Part shown: positions 24,692 to 35,851 of the stretch, one piece after another | Position numbering within the stretch: position 1 is the stretch's first letter | Layout: every line of letters starts with the position of its first letter | Origin: Bradyrhizobium quebecense | GTDB taxonomy: Bacteria; Pseudomonadota; Alphaproteobacteria; Rhizobiales; Xanthobacteraceae | Direction of reading: 5' to 3' | Length of the DNA: 64,000 nucleotides | NCBI RefSeq assembly: GCF_013373795.3 | Contig: NZ_CP088022.1 | Coordinates: 6,634,001-6,698,000, forward strand | Made by a program: the position numbers and the translations under genes | The notes under the pieces: generated by a model | The model's database searches: none | What the model was told of the DNA's origin: nothing | What the model saw: the letters and a program-made list of their open reading frames with translations, nothing else

Positions 24692-25441
24692 TCAAAACCA
24701 GCGCTCGCCGACGAACACCGTATCGCCTGGGCTCATCGGCGTGCCCAGCGGCACCACGAAGCGGCCGGAGCCGGACGCATCGGTATGGGTGAGGGTGACC
24801 TGGTCGCGCTTGGCGCGCGGCGAGAAGCCGCCGGCGATCGCGACCGCGCTCTCGACGGTCATGTTCGGCACGTAGGGATACTGGCCGGGAGCCTGGACCT
24901 CGCCGAGGATGAAGAACGGCCGGTAGGACTCGATCTCGACCGCCACCGAAGGATCGCGGATGAAGCCGTTGCGCAGCCGTGCCGAGATTTCACCGGCGAG
25001 CCCGGCCGGCGTGCGGCCGCGCGCCGGCACTGAGCCGATCAGCGGCATGGTGATCGAGCCGGCGGCGTCGATCGCATAGGAGTTGGTCAGGCCTTCCTGA
25101 CCGTACACCACGACGCGGAGCTTGTCGCCCGGGCCGAGATGATAGGAGTTGTCGTAACCGGCGGGCCCACCCGGTGCGGCGGCATAAACCACCGGGGCGG
25201 TCCCCGGCGCGGCATAGCCATAACCAGGAGAAGTACTGGCAAAGGCGGAACGCAGCGCGCTGATCGCACCACCACCGCCGGCATCGGCAACCGGGCCGGA
25301 TGCGTAATCCGGTCCATAGGTGACGGCATCGACACCTTGCGGGCCGACAGCAACCGGACCCGACGTGCTCATGCAGCCAGACAGCGCGAGCGCAGCCACA
25401 ACGGCAGTGATCGGCAATCGTAACGCGCGTGCAACCGGCAC
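24692..25441 (-). CDS. Polysaccharide export (OPX, Wza-like) lipoprotein
   Basis: A 249-residue outer-membrane-type lipoprotein. The signal peptide ends with the lipobox LSGC. After a Gly/Ala-rich linker, the Poly_export domain reads YHLGPGDKLRVVVYGQEGLTNSYAIDAAGSITMPLIG (about residues 95-135). A SLBB-like domain follows (FFILGEVQAPGQYPYVPNMTVESAVAIAGGFS). It would form the periplasmic/outer-membrane channel for exopolysaccharide. No chain-length tyrosine kinase, flippase or glycosyltransferase genes flank it, so it is an orphan export protein here. Confidence 0.9.
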   Translation of the reverse strand: MPVARALRLPITAVVAALALSGCMSTSGPVAVGPQGVDAVTYGPDYASGPVADAGGGGAISALRSAFASTSPGYGYAAPGTAPVVYAAAPGGPAGYDNSYHLGPGDKLRVVVYGQEGLTNSYAIDAAGSITMPLIGSVPARGRTPAGLAGEISARLRNGFIRDPSVAVEIESYRPFFILGEVQAPGQYPYVPNMTVESAVAIAGGFSPRAKRDQVTLTHTDASGSGRFVVPLGTPMSPGDTVFVGERWF

Positions 25442-25553
25442 CGGACCTATCCCTCAACGGCGAGACAAGCCCAGTCTTGCACCGCTTATGGTTAATAAAG
25501 GGTTTTCGAGGACCGAATGGGGAGCCGGAAAGCCGACCTCCCCCCTCGATTTG

Positions 25554-25628
25554 GAGCATGATCCGGAAAAGTGGGAACCGGTTTTCCCTCGCGACAAACG
25601 CGAAAGCGTTTGCGCGGAGATCATACTC
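25554..25628. repeat. Intergenic repeat (GAGCATGATCCGGAAAA family)
   Basis: GGAGCATGATCCGGAAAA at the left and GATCATACTC at the right form the outer arms; CCGGTTTTCC-type sequence lies between. A shorter relative occurs at 37150-37196. It separates the OPX and MsrA genes. Confidence 0.65.
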
Positions 25629-25642
25629 AACAGAAGCAGCGA

Positions 25643-26299
25643 TCAGGCGGTAACGCCGACGCCGATCGGGCAGGACACGCCGGTGCCGCCAAGCCCGCAA
25701 TAACCCGCCGGATTCTTGGCGAGGTATTGCTGATGGTAGTCCTCCGCGAAGTAGAACTCGCCGGCCGGTGCCACTTCCGTCGTAATCGCGCCGAGGCCCT
25801 TGGCGGCGAGCGCCTTCTGATACATCGCCTGCGACGCATCGGCGGCTTTGTGCTGCGCGTCGCTGAACGTGTAGATCGCGGAACGATACTGCGTGCCGAT
25901 GTCGTTGCCCTGGCGCATGCCCTGCGTCGGGTTGTGGTTCTCCCAGAATGTCTTCAGCAGCTTCTCGTAGGAGACCTTCTTCGGGTCGAACACGACCAGC
26001 ACGACCTCGGTGTGGCCGGTGCGTCCCGAGCACACCTCTTCATAGGTCGGGTTCGGCGTGTGGCCGCCGGCATAGCCGACCGCCGTGGTGTAGATACCGT
26101 CGCCGAGTTCCCAGAACTTCCGTTCCGCGCCCCAGAAGCAGCCGAGCCCGAACACGGCCTGCTCGAGGCCTTGCGGATAGGGCGGCGTCAATTTGCTGCC
26201 ATTGACGAAATGCGTGGTCGCGGTCGGGATCGGCGTCGCGCGGCCTGGCAGCGCCTCGGCGGCGCTTGGCAACGCGGTGGTCTTGCGCATGAACAACAT
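25643..26299 (-). CDS. msrA: Peptide methionine sulfoxide reductase A
   Basis: A 218-residue enzyme that reduces methionine-S-sulfoxide in proteins. The active site is [11 protein letters not shown] with the catalytic Cys. [24 protein letters not shown] and the C-terminal [22 protein letters not shown] provide recycling cysteines. The start at 26299 has GGAGG directly upstream; the frame upstream of it is not conserved. About 40 extra N-terminal residues ([20 protein letters not shown]) precede the domain, common in rhizobial MsrA and not clearly a signal peptide. Monocistronic. Confidence 0.95.
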   Translation of the reverse strand: MLFMRKTTALPSAAEALPGRATPIPTATTHFVNGSKLTPPYPQGLEQAVFGLGCFWGAERKFWELGDGIYTTAVGYAGGHTPNPTYEEVCSGRTGHTEVVLVVFDPKKVSYEKLLKTFWENHNPTQGMRQGNDIGTQYRSAIYTFSDAQHKAADASQAMYQKALAAKGLGAITTEVAPAGEFYFAEDYHQQYLAKNPAGYCGLGGTGVSCPIGVGVTA

Positions 26300-26428
26300 G
26301 GATACCTCCGGGCGGGACATCGGCCGACGCGGCAACGGCCTGCGGGCCGGCTTTCACCTATATATGTCCTTACGCGGATGATGGCAGCCCCGTTACTGAC
26401 GGCCGCGGCCAACAGGGTTGCAGCCAAC

Positions 26429-26746
26429 TCAGTCGCGTGCGTAGCCGATCAGCGGCTTGCGCGGCCGGAACAGGATCATCAGCAGGATGCCGGCAATGCC
26501 GAGCACCGCGAACACCGGCTGCTCCAGAAGCACGCGGATCACGCCGTTCCAGAGCCAGGGCGCGAAGCGATCCACCCAGGCATGGAACGCTTGCTGGCTC
26601 GACTGATGGATATCATTCCAGAACTGGCCGAATTGGGTAAAGCGCAGGCTCTGGTCGGCGACGTAGCGGGCCCCGTCATAGACCATGAAGATGAAACTGC
26701 CGGCCAGCAGCAAAAGGCCGATCAGGCGGAAAAAGCCGCGGATCAT
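26429..26746 (-). CDS. Small membrane protein, two predicted segments
   Basis: A 105-residue protein with a first membrane helix at ~5-24 (GFFRLIGLLLLAGSFIFMVYDGARYVADQ) and a second at ~73-92 (LLEQPVFAVLGIAGILLMILF), ending RPRKPLIGYARD. The loop between contains FTQFGQFWNDIHQSSQQAFHAWVDRFAPWLWN. No family name is recognised, but its pattern looks conserved rather than random. Role unknown. It is divergent from rpsT. Confidence 0.7.
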   Translation of the reverse strand: MIRGFFRLIGLLLLAGSFIFMVYDGARYVADQSLRFTQFGQFWNDIHQSSQQAFHAWVDRFAPWLWNGVIRVLLEQPVFAVLGIAGILLMILFRPRKPLIGYARD

Positions 26747-27117
26747 GCGTCACCCTAACTCCCTGTCACGCCCCACGCGTCGACAGGCCTTACCGGGCGC
26801 CCCCGGAAATTCAACCTCTTCAGCGGCTTATCCGGCCCTTGCGAGGCCGATTTCGGGCCCTTTTTCGGTCCCGAAAGCGTTGACGGTTACGCCTGCGCCA
26901 TCTATAAGACCGGCCGATGGCGGCGGGCGCAATCCTGCCGCCGCTGTTCTTTGGACAGTGCCGCATGCGGGGGCAGCATTATGCGCCTTGGCATGGCCGC
27001 CTCAAGGACACCCGAGAAAACCACCTTGGACAAATACATCAGAGTTGAGATTTGAACCGGCCGGTGCGCGCAAGCCCGACCACCGAGCGATCACCGCCGA
27101 AGGACAGTTAGAGAACC
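26747..27117. other. Intergenic region upstream of rpsT
   Basis: 371 bases without a credible gene. It should hold the rpsT promoter and leader and the promoter of the divergent membrane protein. I find no riboswitch-like or operator structure that I can defend. Confidence 0.5.
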
Positions 27118-27384
27118 ATGGCCAACACCACCTCCGCCAAGAAGGCGACCCGCAAGATTGCCCGCCGCACCATCGTCAACAAGTCGCGCCGCACGCAGAT
27201 GCGTGGCGCGGTGCGCACCGTCGAGGAAGCAATCAAGAGCGGCGACCGCGAGGCGGCACTCAAGGCGATGAGCCACGCCGAGCCCGAACTGATGAAGGCA
27301 GCGCAGCGCAACATCATTCACAAGAACCATGCGAGCCGTAAGGTGTCGCGCCTCACGCAGAGCATCGCCAAGCTCGCCAAGTAA
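27118..27384 (+). CDS. rpsT: 30S ribosomal protein S20
   Basis: An 88-residue basic protein, the usual length for S20. It begins [30 protein letters not shown] and ends [22 protein letters not shown], with the conserved KNxASRxxSRL motif that contacts 16S rRNA. It binds early during 30S assembly. It is followed by a strong terminator, so it is monocistronic, and it precedes the long leader of dnaA, a linkage common in Bradyrhizobiaceae. Confidence 0.98.
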   Translation: MANTTSAKKATRKIARRTIVNKSRRTQMRGAVRTVEEAIKSGDREAALKAMSHAEPELMKAAQRNIIHKNHASRKVSRLTQSIAKLAK

Positions 27385-27438
27385 GCTCAGCGAGTACAGC
27401 TCGCCGCGTGAGCTGACCGAAGAACACATTCGTCACGA

Positions 27439-27464
27439 AGCCCGGCTCGCGCCGGGCTTTTTGT
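27439..27464 (+). terminator. Intrinsic terminator of rpsT
   Basis: AAGCCCGGC and GCCGGGCTT form a GC-rich stem with a short TCGC loop, followed by TTTG and TTTT. Confidence 0.85.
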
Positions 27465-28623
27465 TTTGGTCTCGCATTTTGTCGTGGAAGTCTCATAGCG
27501 CGAGAAGAGTCGGCGTTGCCGCGCAACGAACTGCGTGTCATGTTTCGTCGCGTCCGTAGTTCTACCGGCTCATTATGCTTAATGCGCCGCACTCGCGCAC
27601 AGATTGTTCTGCGCTAAGCTGGATAGATGGAATAGTGCGCGAATATCTCGCGTTGAAAATTGTGCAGCGGGGTTACCCTGCAAAAGTAATCGCGAAAAAT
27701 GACGTCTCGCGAATTACTTATGCACATAGCGCTGAACAGCGATTGGAAAAATGACCGGCGCGAGACCAAATGTAAATTTTCTATGAAAAAATTTTGGTAT
27801 TGCACCGTCGTTTGTGACACGCGTGAATCTGTGCGCTGATTCAAAACCTTGCTTTCGCAACTCAGCGTCGGCAACACCGCAACAGTCGCGAAGAGTCTCG
27901 ATCCCCGTCGAATCCACGGATTGTCAGAAAATGCGCTTGGTGTATTTATTTCTTGTTCGCGACGCTCACGGATCTCCAGATCAGCGCGGTTTGAGACCCA
28001 AGGGCGGACGTGCAAATCGGCGGCGGTGTGCGCGTTAGCGACGCTTTCCAAGCGAAGCTAGATTGACGGCTCATAGCGATATGAGGACGGTCGACCTGTG
28101 TCAAAATATCTCCGGCGGTGTCCCCGACAATTTGGGGGATCGAACAAGAGAGACCAGGGCGTCAGTCGGAATCTGGCAACGGGAACGCGGCGCGAGCGAA
28201 CGGGTTGACGACGACACGCGGCGGCGAAGCGCCGGGCATCTCGGTGTTCGGTAGCGGCAGTTCGATTTTGAAGACACGAGCAAGCTGGCAACTTGCCGCG
28301 ATACGTCGCGGCGGGAGGGGGAGGACTTATGCCTTACGGTATCATCACTGCAGTCGAACCAACGACGGCCGAAGTGCAAATTTCCTGTGGTGCCGTAATC
28401 AACCCCTCGGACGCTGGCTCTTACCCGCAGAGACCGTCGAGTACGCGCTGACCTCGCGGGACGCATCTTCTCCAAACAGCTGACCTGTCGCGTGGCGCAT
28501 GGCCGCCACACGGGAGAGCTTTGTCCGGAGCAGACCGCGCCCGCTAGAGGTCGCGTCGTGGCAGGACCCCTGCACGGCGCTTTCGCAATCATCATCTCTC
28601 AGTTTTGGAAAAGTACGAAGGCA
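27465..28623. other. Long non-coding leader of dnaA, AT-richer
   Basis: About 1.16 kb with no believable gene; open frames here lack coding character. Roughly 27620-27960 is distinctly AT-richer than the rest of the window and holds two short palindromes (CGCGA-ATATC-TCGCG at 27638-27652 and CGCGA...TCGCG at 27691-27711) plus one consensus DnaA box. It likely contains the dnaA promoter and autoregulatory sites. A replication origin is possible but not supported by a box cluster; many alphaproteobacteria have oriC elsewhere. Confidence 0.45.
27718..27726 (+). promoter_or_regulatory. DnaA box candidate
   Basis: TTATGCACA fits the TTATNCACA consensus exactly and sits in the AT-richer part of the dnaA leader. 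It could serve dnaA autoregulation. Single boxes arise by chance, so weight is limited. Confidence 0.4.
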
Positions 28624-30054
28624 ATGACGAACACGGAACAGGATCGCTGGTCGCGGGTAAAGGGACGTTTGCGGACGAGCGTTGGCGAGGACGTCTACAC
28701 GAGCTGGTTCGCGCGGATGGATCTCGAGAGCGTGCACGATGAGAGCGTGCATCTGTCGGTTCCGACCCGGTTCCTCAAGAGCTGGATCCAGGCGCATTAC
28801 GCCGAACGCGTGCTGTCCTGCTGGCAGGCCGAGATGCCCGAAGTACATCGCATCGACCTCACCGTGCGCTCGGCGATCCGCGCGATGGCCCCAGTAAAGG
28901 AAGCGGCTGCGCCGGTCGAAGTGCGCCGTGTCGAGCGCAATGACGGCCGTTCTGCGCCTGAACTGCGCTCGTTCGCGACGGCGCCGGTGTCCGCCAGCCA
29001 TGACGCGCTTGGCGGCTCGCCGCTCGATCCGCGCCTGACCTTTGCAAGCTTCGTCGTCGGCCGTTCGAACACGCTGGCCCATGCGGCTGCGCGCCAGGTC
29101 GCGGAGGGTCGCCGCGGCGATCCCGTGATGTTCAACCCGCTCTACATCCATGCCGGCGTCGGCCTCGGCAAGACGCACCTGCTGCAAGCCGTGACCTGGG
29201 CCGGCAATTCCGGCGGCGAGCGCAAGGTGCTGTATCTCACCGCCGAGAAGTTCATGTACGGCTTCGTCGCGGCGCTGAAGACGCAGACGGCGCTGGCGTT
29301 CAAGGAGGCGCTGCGCGGCATCGACGTGCTGGTCATCGACGATCTGCAGTTCCTGCAAGGCAAGTCGACGCAGGCCGAGTTCTGCCACACGCTGAACGCG
29401 CTGATCGACGCCGGCCGCCAGGTCGTGATCGCCGCCGACCGTCCGCCGTCCGATCTCGAAAGCCTCGACGACCGCGTGCGCTCGCGGCTCGCCGGTGGCC
29501 TGGTGGTCGAGATGGGTTCGCTCGGCGAGGAACTGCGGCTTGGCATCCTGAAGTCGCGCGTCGCCGCGGCCCGCGCCCACCATGCGACCTTCGACGTGCC
29601 GGAGGAAGTGCTGGACTATCTGGCGCGCACCATCACTCACAACGGCCGCGACCTCGAAGGCGCGATCAACCGCCTCTTGGCGCACTCCAAGCTCAACAAC
29701 CAGCCGGTGACGCTGGAGATGGCCGAGCGCGAGGTGCGCGACCTGATCCGCCCGCAGGAGCCGAAGCGGATCAAGATCGAGGACATCCAGCGCGTGGTCG
29801 CCCGGCAGTACAATGTCAGCCGCTCCGACCTCTTGTCGTCCCGCCGCACCGCCAACGTGGTGCGTCCGCGCCAGGTTGCGATGTATCTGGCCAAGACGCT
29901 GACCCTGCGTTCGCTGCCGGAGATCGGCCGGCGCTTCGGCGGCCGCGACCACACCACGGTGTTGCACGCGGTGCGCAAGATTGAGGCACTGGTCGCCAAG
30001 GACACGACGCTGTCAGAGGAAGTCGAATCGCTGAAGCGTCAGCTGCAGGAATAA
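28624..30054 (+). CDS. dnaA: Chromosomal replication initiator DnaA
   Basis: A 476-residue protein when started at 28624 ([16 protein letters not shown]). Domain I is followed by a short linker. The AAA+ domain has Walker [10 protein letters not shown] near residue 177 and Walker [11 protein letters not shown] near 236, and the C-terminal DNA-binding signature [18 protein letters not shown] lies at ~438-456. It binds DnaA boxes and melts the origin. The ribosome site is weak (GAAGG only 2 bases from the ATG), consistent with tight control. The open frame extends upstream to 28492 without homology. A strong terminator separates it from dnaN. Confidence 0.97.
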   Translation: MTNTEQDRWSRVKGRLRTSVGEDVYTSWFARMDLESVHDESVHLSVPTRFLKSWIQAHYAERVLSCWQAEMPEVHRIDLTVRSAIRAMAPVKEAAAPVEVRRVERNDGRSAPELRSFATAPVSASHDALGGSPLDPRLTFASFVVGRSNTLAHAAARQVAEGRRGDPVMFNPLYIHAGVGLGKTHLLQAVTWAGNSGGERKVLYLTAEKFMYGFVAALKTQTALAFKEALRGIDVLVIDDLQFLQGKSTQAEFCHTLNALIDAGRQVVIAADRPPSDLESLDDRVRSRLAGGLVVEMGSLGEELRLGILKSRVAAARAHHATFDVPEEVLDYLARTITHNGRDLEGAINRLLAHSKLNNQPVTLEMAEREVRDLIRPQEPKRIKIEDIQRVVARQYNVSRSDLLSSRRTANVVRPRQVAMYLAKTLTLRSLPEIGRRFGGRDHTTVLHAVRKIEALVAKDTTLSEEVESLKRQLQE

Positions 30055-30082
30055 GACCGCCTCATTTGGCTGGCTCGTTCCA

Positions 30083-30122
30083 TAGCCCTCCCCTTTATCA
30101 AGAGGGGAGGGCTAAACTTTTT
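30083..30122 (+). terminator. Intrinsic terminator between dnaA and dnaN
   Basis: TAGCCCTCCCCT (30083-30094) and AGGGGAGGGCTA (30103-30114) form a perfect 12-bp stem, followed by AAACTTTTTT. dnaN must therefore have its own promoter in 30123-30320. Confidence 0.88.
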
Positions 30123-30320
30123 TCCGGCCCAAAACGTGGGGAACGGGGCCCGTTTCGCGCCGGTATCCCTTGCACCGGTCGCCCATCCGCGCCACCTTGC
30201 GGTCCCCCCGTGGGTTTGATCAAATCCGGTATTGATCCGGCTTATCGGGTTTCCAATGCCGCGGTGCTGCCCTGAACGGCCGCCCGGCTTTTCCATCTGA
30301 GGGATCTGGCGGGTATTGCA

Positions 30321-31439
30321 ATGAAGGTCACCGTCGAGCGCGCGCAACTCCTGAAATCGCTGGGTCACGTTCACCGCGTGGTCGAGCGCCGCAACACCAT
30401 CCCGATCCTCGGCAACGTGTTGATCCGCGCCGAGGGCGCCAAATTGTCGCTGAAGGCAACCGACCTCGATCTCGAGGTGACGGAGACCTTGGCCGCCGAG
30501 ACCGGAACCGCCGGCTCGACCACGGTGCCCGCGCACATGTTCTATGACATCGTCCGCAAGCTGCCCGACGGCTCGCAGATCGTGCTGGAGGCCGACGGCG
30601 ACCGCTCGGTGCTCGCGGTGCGCGCCGGCCGCTCGCGCTTCACGCTGCAGACGCTGCCCGAAAGCGATTTCCCGGGCCTTGCCGCCGGCGACATGACGCA
30701 TTCGTTCTCGCTGCCGGCCTCCGACATCAAGCGGCTGATCGACCGCACCCAGTTTGCGATCTCGACCGAAGAGACCCGCTATTACCTCAACGGCATCTAT
30801 CTGCACGCCGCCGGCAGCGCCAAGGCTGCGACCTTGCGCGGGGTTGCGACCGACGGCCATCGTCTGGCGCAGATCGACCTCGCGCTGCCCAAGGGCGCGA
30901 CCGGCATGCCCGGCGTGATCGTCCCGCGCAAGACGGTCGGCGAGGTGCAGCGGCTGATCGAGGGCGACGACGCCGAGATCTCGATCGAGCTGTCGGATGG
31001 CAAGATCCGCTTCACGCTCGGCAATGTGGTGCTGACCTCGAAGCTGATCGACGGCACCTTCCCGGACTATGGCCGCGTCATTCCGCAGAACAACGACAAG
31101 GAACTGGTGGTCGACAAGAAGGATTTCGAGGCCGCCGTCGATCGCGTCTCGACCATTTCCAGCGAACGCGGCCGCGCGGTGAAGCTGGCATTGTCCCCCG
31201 GCAAGCTGGTGCTCTCGGTCACCAACCCGGATTCCGGCAGCGCCACCGAAGAGCTCGAGGTCGAATACGCCTCCGACGCGCTCGATATCGGTTTCAACTC
31301 GCGCTATCTGCTCGACATTGCTGCCCAGATCGAGGGCGAGGTCGCGGTGCTGAAGCTTGCCGATCCCGGCTCCCCGACCCTGGTGCAGGACCGCGACAGC
31401 AAGGGCGCGCTCTACGTGCTGATGCCGATGCGAGTGTGA
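30321..31439 (+). CDS. dnaN: DNA polymerase III beta subunit (sliding clamp)
   Basis: A 372-residue protein of normal clamp length with three clamp domains. The start MKVTVERAQLLKSLGHVHRVVERRNTIPIL, the middle RYYLNGIYLHAAG...RGVATDGHRLAQ, and the end FNSRYLLDIAAQIEGEVAVLKLADPGSPTLV...LYVLMPMRV are all typical. It encircles DNA to give polymerase III its processivity and recruits repair factors. It is followed by a palindromic repeat that encloses a GIY-YIG nuclease gene before recF, an unusual interruption of the dnaN-recF pair. Confidence 0.98.
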   Translation: MKVTVERAQLLKSLGHVHRVVERRNTIPILGNVLIRAEGAKLSLKATDLDLEVTETLAAETGTAGSTTVPAHMFYDIVRKLPDGSQIVLEADGDRSVLAVRAGRSRFTLQTLPESDFPGLAAGDMTHSFSLPASDIKRLIDRTQFAISTEETRYYLNGIYLHAAGSAKAATLRGVATDGHRLAQIDLALPKGATGMPGVIVPRKTVGEVQRLIEGDDAEISIELSDGKIRFTLGNVVLTSKLIDGTFPDYGRVIPQNNDKELVVDKKDFEAAVDRVSTISSERGRAVKLALSPGKLVLSVTNPDSGSATEELEVEYASDALDIGFNSRYLLDIAAQIEGEVAVLKLADPGSPTLVQDRDSKGALYVLMPMRV

Positions 31440-31449
31440 CTTCTCCTCT

Positions 31450-31816
31450 CGTCATGGCCGGGCTTGACCCGGCCATCCATCGAACAAGAGATGAACTATT
31501 GGGTATACATCCTCGCGAGCAAGCCCGGTGGAACTCTCTACGTTGGCGTGACCAATAATCTGGTCCGGCGAGTTTATGAGCATCGCGAGGGTCTGGCCGA
31601 AGGCTTTACCAAGCGGTACGGCATCAAGACCCTCGTCTACTTTGAGGCGCATGAGACAATCGCCGCGGCGCTTCAGCGCGAGAAAAACATCAAGCACTGG
31701 TCGCGTGAGTGGAAGATTGATCTGATCGTTGCCGGCAATCCCGACTGGCGAGACTTATATGATGAAATTGTCGGCTAGCGCGGACGATGGATTGCCGGGT
31801 CAAGCCCGGCAATGAC
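31450..31816. repeat. Palindromic repeat split by a GIY-YIG nuclease gene
   Basis: The left arm 31450-31482 and right arm 31785-31816 are inverted copies differing at two of 32 positions. Each arm is itself a perfect hairpin: TGGCCGGG-CTTGA-CCCGGCCA and TTGCCGGG-TCAAG-CCCGGCAA. The two differences are compensatory within each local hairpin (G-C versus T-A), pointing to selection on, or spread of, the hairpin. The nuclease gene fills the space between the arms. Confidence 0.85.
31491..31778 (+). CDS. Stand-alone GIY-YIG endonuclease domain protein
   Basis: A 95-residue single-domain protein. The GIY and YIG elements appear as VYILASKPGGTLYVGVTNNLVRRVYEH near the N-terminus, followed by KRYGIKTLVYFE, a Lys/Glu-rich helix (LQREKNIKHWSREWKIDLI) and NPDWRDLYDEIVG. 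This is the UPF0213/URI-type minimal nuclease, present in multiple copies in many rhizobia. The domain cleaves DNA with one metal ion; its biological role in bacteria is not settled. It sits precisely between the two arms of a palindromic repeat, 9 bases after the left arm and 6 before the right, which suggests it travels with or targets such repeats (inference). Confidence 0.92.
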   Translation: MNYWVYILASKPGGTLYVGVTNNLVRRVYEHREGLAEGFTKRYGIKTLVYFEAHETIAAALQREKNIKHWSREWKIDLIVAGNPDWRDLYDEIVG

Positions 31817-31824
31817 AAGGTAAC

Positions 31825-32961
31825 ATGACCCCGTCCCGCATTCATCGCCTGTCGCTGACGCATTTCCGCAATTACCGGGCGGCGACGCTGCAGGTCGCGG
31901 GCGACATGGTGGTGCTGGTCGGGCCGAACGGCGCCGGCAAGACCAATTGCATGGAGGCGGTCTCGTTCCTGTCGCCGGGCCGCGGGCTGCGCCGCGCGAC
32001 CTTGGAGGACGTCGCCGACAATCAGGGCGACGGCTCCTGGGCGGTCTCGGCCGAAGTCGAGGGCGCGCTCGGCCTCGCCACGCTCGGCACCGGCATCGAT
32101 CCCCCGACCGGCGAGGCGAGCAACAGCCGGCGCTGCCGCATCGATCGCGAACCGGTGGGGTCCGCGACCGCCTTCGGCGACCATCTGCGCATCGTGTGGC
32201 TGACGCCGGCGATGGACGGCCTGTTCATGGGCGCCGCCTCCGAGCGGCGGCGCTTCTTCGACCGCCTGGTGCTGGCGATCGATTCCGAGCATTCCAGCCG
32301 GGTCTCGGCGCTGGAGCGCTCGCTACGCTCGCGCAACCGGCTGCTCGAGGTGCGCAACTACGACGACCATTGGTGTGATGCGATCGAGCGCGAGACCGCG
32401 GAGCTTGCGGTCGCGGTCGCAGCATCGCGCGGCCAGACCGCCGCCAAGCTCGCCGCGATGCTGCACGAGCGCGGCGCCGCCTCGGCCTTCCCGTCCGCCG
32501 AGATCATGCTCGACGGCTGGATGGAGAACGCGCTGCTGCAGGAGCCTGCGACCGCGGTGGAGGACCGCTACCGCGAGATCCTGCGCGCCAGCCGTCCGCG
32601 CGACGCCGCCGCCGGGCGCACGCTCGACGGACCGCATCTGACCGATCTGCAGGTGGTCTACGCGCCGAAGAACATACCGGCGCGCGATGCCTCGACCGGC
32701 GAGCAGAAAGCGCTCTTGATCGGGCTGGTGCTGGCGCATGCCACGATGGTCGCGGAGATGACCGGCATCGTGCCGCTGCTGCTGCTCGACGAGGTCGTCG
32801 CCCATCTCGATCCCAATAGGCGCAAGGCGCTGTTCGACGAACTCGCCAAGCTCGGCGCACAGGTTTGGATGACCGGCGCCGATCCTGCCGCCTTCCTCGA
32901 TATCGGCCCGACGGGAGAGATTTTCGACGTTGAATCCGGCCGCGCCACACGGCGCGGCTAA
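31825..32961 (+). CDS. recF: DNA replication/repair protein RecF
   Basis: A 378-residue SMC-like ATPase. Walker A GPNGAGKTN is near residue 33, the ABC signature is STGEQKALLIGLVLAHA, and Walker B is LLLLDEVVAHLDPNRR near residue 318. It begins with the usual IHRLSLTHFRNYRAA. RecF loads RecA at gaps together with RecO and RecR. The start is only 9 bases after the repeat arm that follows the GIY-YIG gene, so recF translation depends on a leader within or after that hairpin. Confidence 0.96.
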   Translation: MTPSRIHRLSLTHFRNYRAATLQVAGDMVVLVGPNGAGKTNCMEAVSFLSPGRGLRRATLEDVADNQGDGSWAVSAEVEGALGLATLGTGIDPPTGEASNSRRCRIDREPVGSATAFGDHLRIVWLTPAMDGLFMGAASERRRFFDRLVLAIDSEHSSRVSALERSLRSRNRLLEVRNYDDHWCDAIERETAELAVAVAASRGQTAAKLAAMLHERGAASAFPSAEIMLDGWMENALLQEPATAVEDRYREILRASRPRDAAAGRTLDGPHLTDLQVVYAPKNIPARDASTGEQKALLIGLVLAHATMVAEMTGIVPLLLLDEVVAHLDPNRRKALFDELAKLGAQVWMTGADPAAFLDIGPTGEIFDVESGRATRRG

Positions 32962-33045
32962 GCGCGCGGAATCGCCTCCGAAAGGGGGGCGAATCTGCCT
33001 TCGAATCGGGCTTTTCAGAGCCTCCGGAATCGGCCTTTGAGAGCC

Positions 33046-33073
33046 TTGAAACAGGCCGAAAAAATCCTATTTA
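33046..33073 (+). promoter_or_regulatory. Possible sigma-70-type promoter of gyrB
   Basis: TTGAAA (33046-33051) and TATTTA (33068-33073) with a 16-base spacer lie in an AT-rich patch of the 229-base recF-gyrB gap, 117 bases before the gyrB start. Read by eye; not unique. Confidence 0.35.
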
Positions 33074-33106
33074 TTCAATAGTTTGTAGACGGAGACTTTG
33101 CGCTAG

Positions 33107-35626
<2,520 letters not shown>

Positions 35627-35851
35627 GGACCTGCTCCCTGCGGCCAGGCGGACATGCGCTTTCCGACGCGACGGCTCGGCCAAGATGACGTGTCCGTGAC
35701 CGCGCGCTCCGCACCGTCGCGCGGCTACCTTTCGTGTGGAAGCTGCGCCGGGAGTCGTGTTACGGTGCCGGACAGCCATTGATTCCGCTACGGAATTTCG
35801 CGTGGCCCAATTCGAATCCAAGTCTGGATGATGCGTTAGGGGACATTCCGC

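Noticed and set aside
27614..28051. 145-residue minus-strand frame in the dnaA leader
   Set aside because: Amino-acid composition is not coding-like and it lies in AT-rich DNA with palindromes and a DnaA box.
27465..28623. Calling the dnaA leader the chromosome origin
   Set aside because: Only one exact DnaA box is visible; no cluster, and many alphaproteobacteria have oriC away from dnaA.
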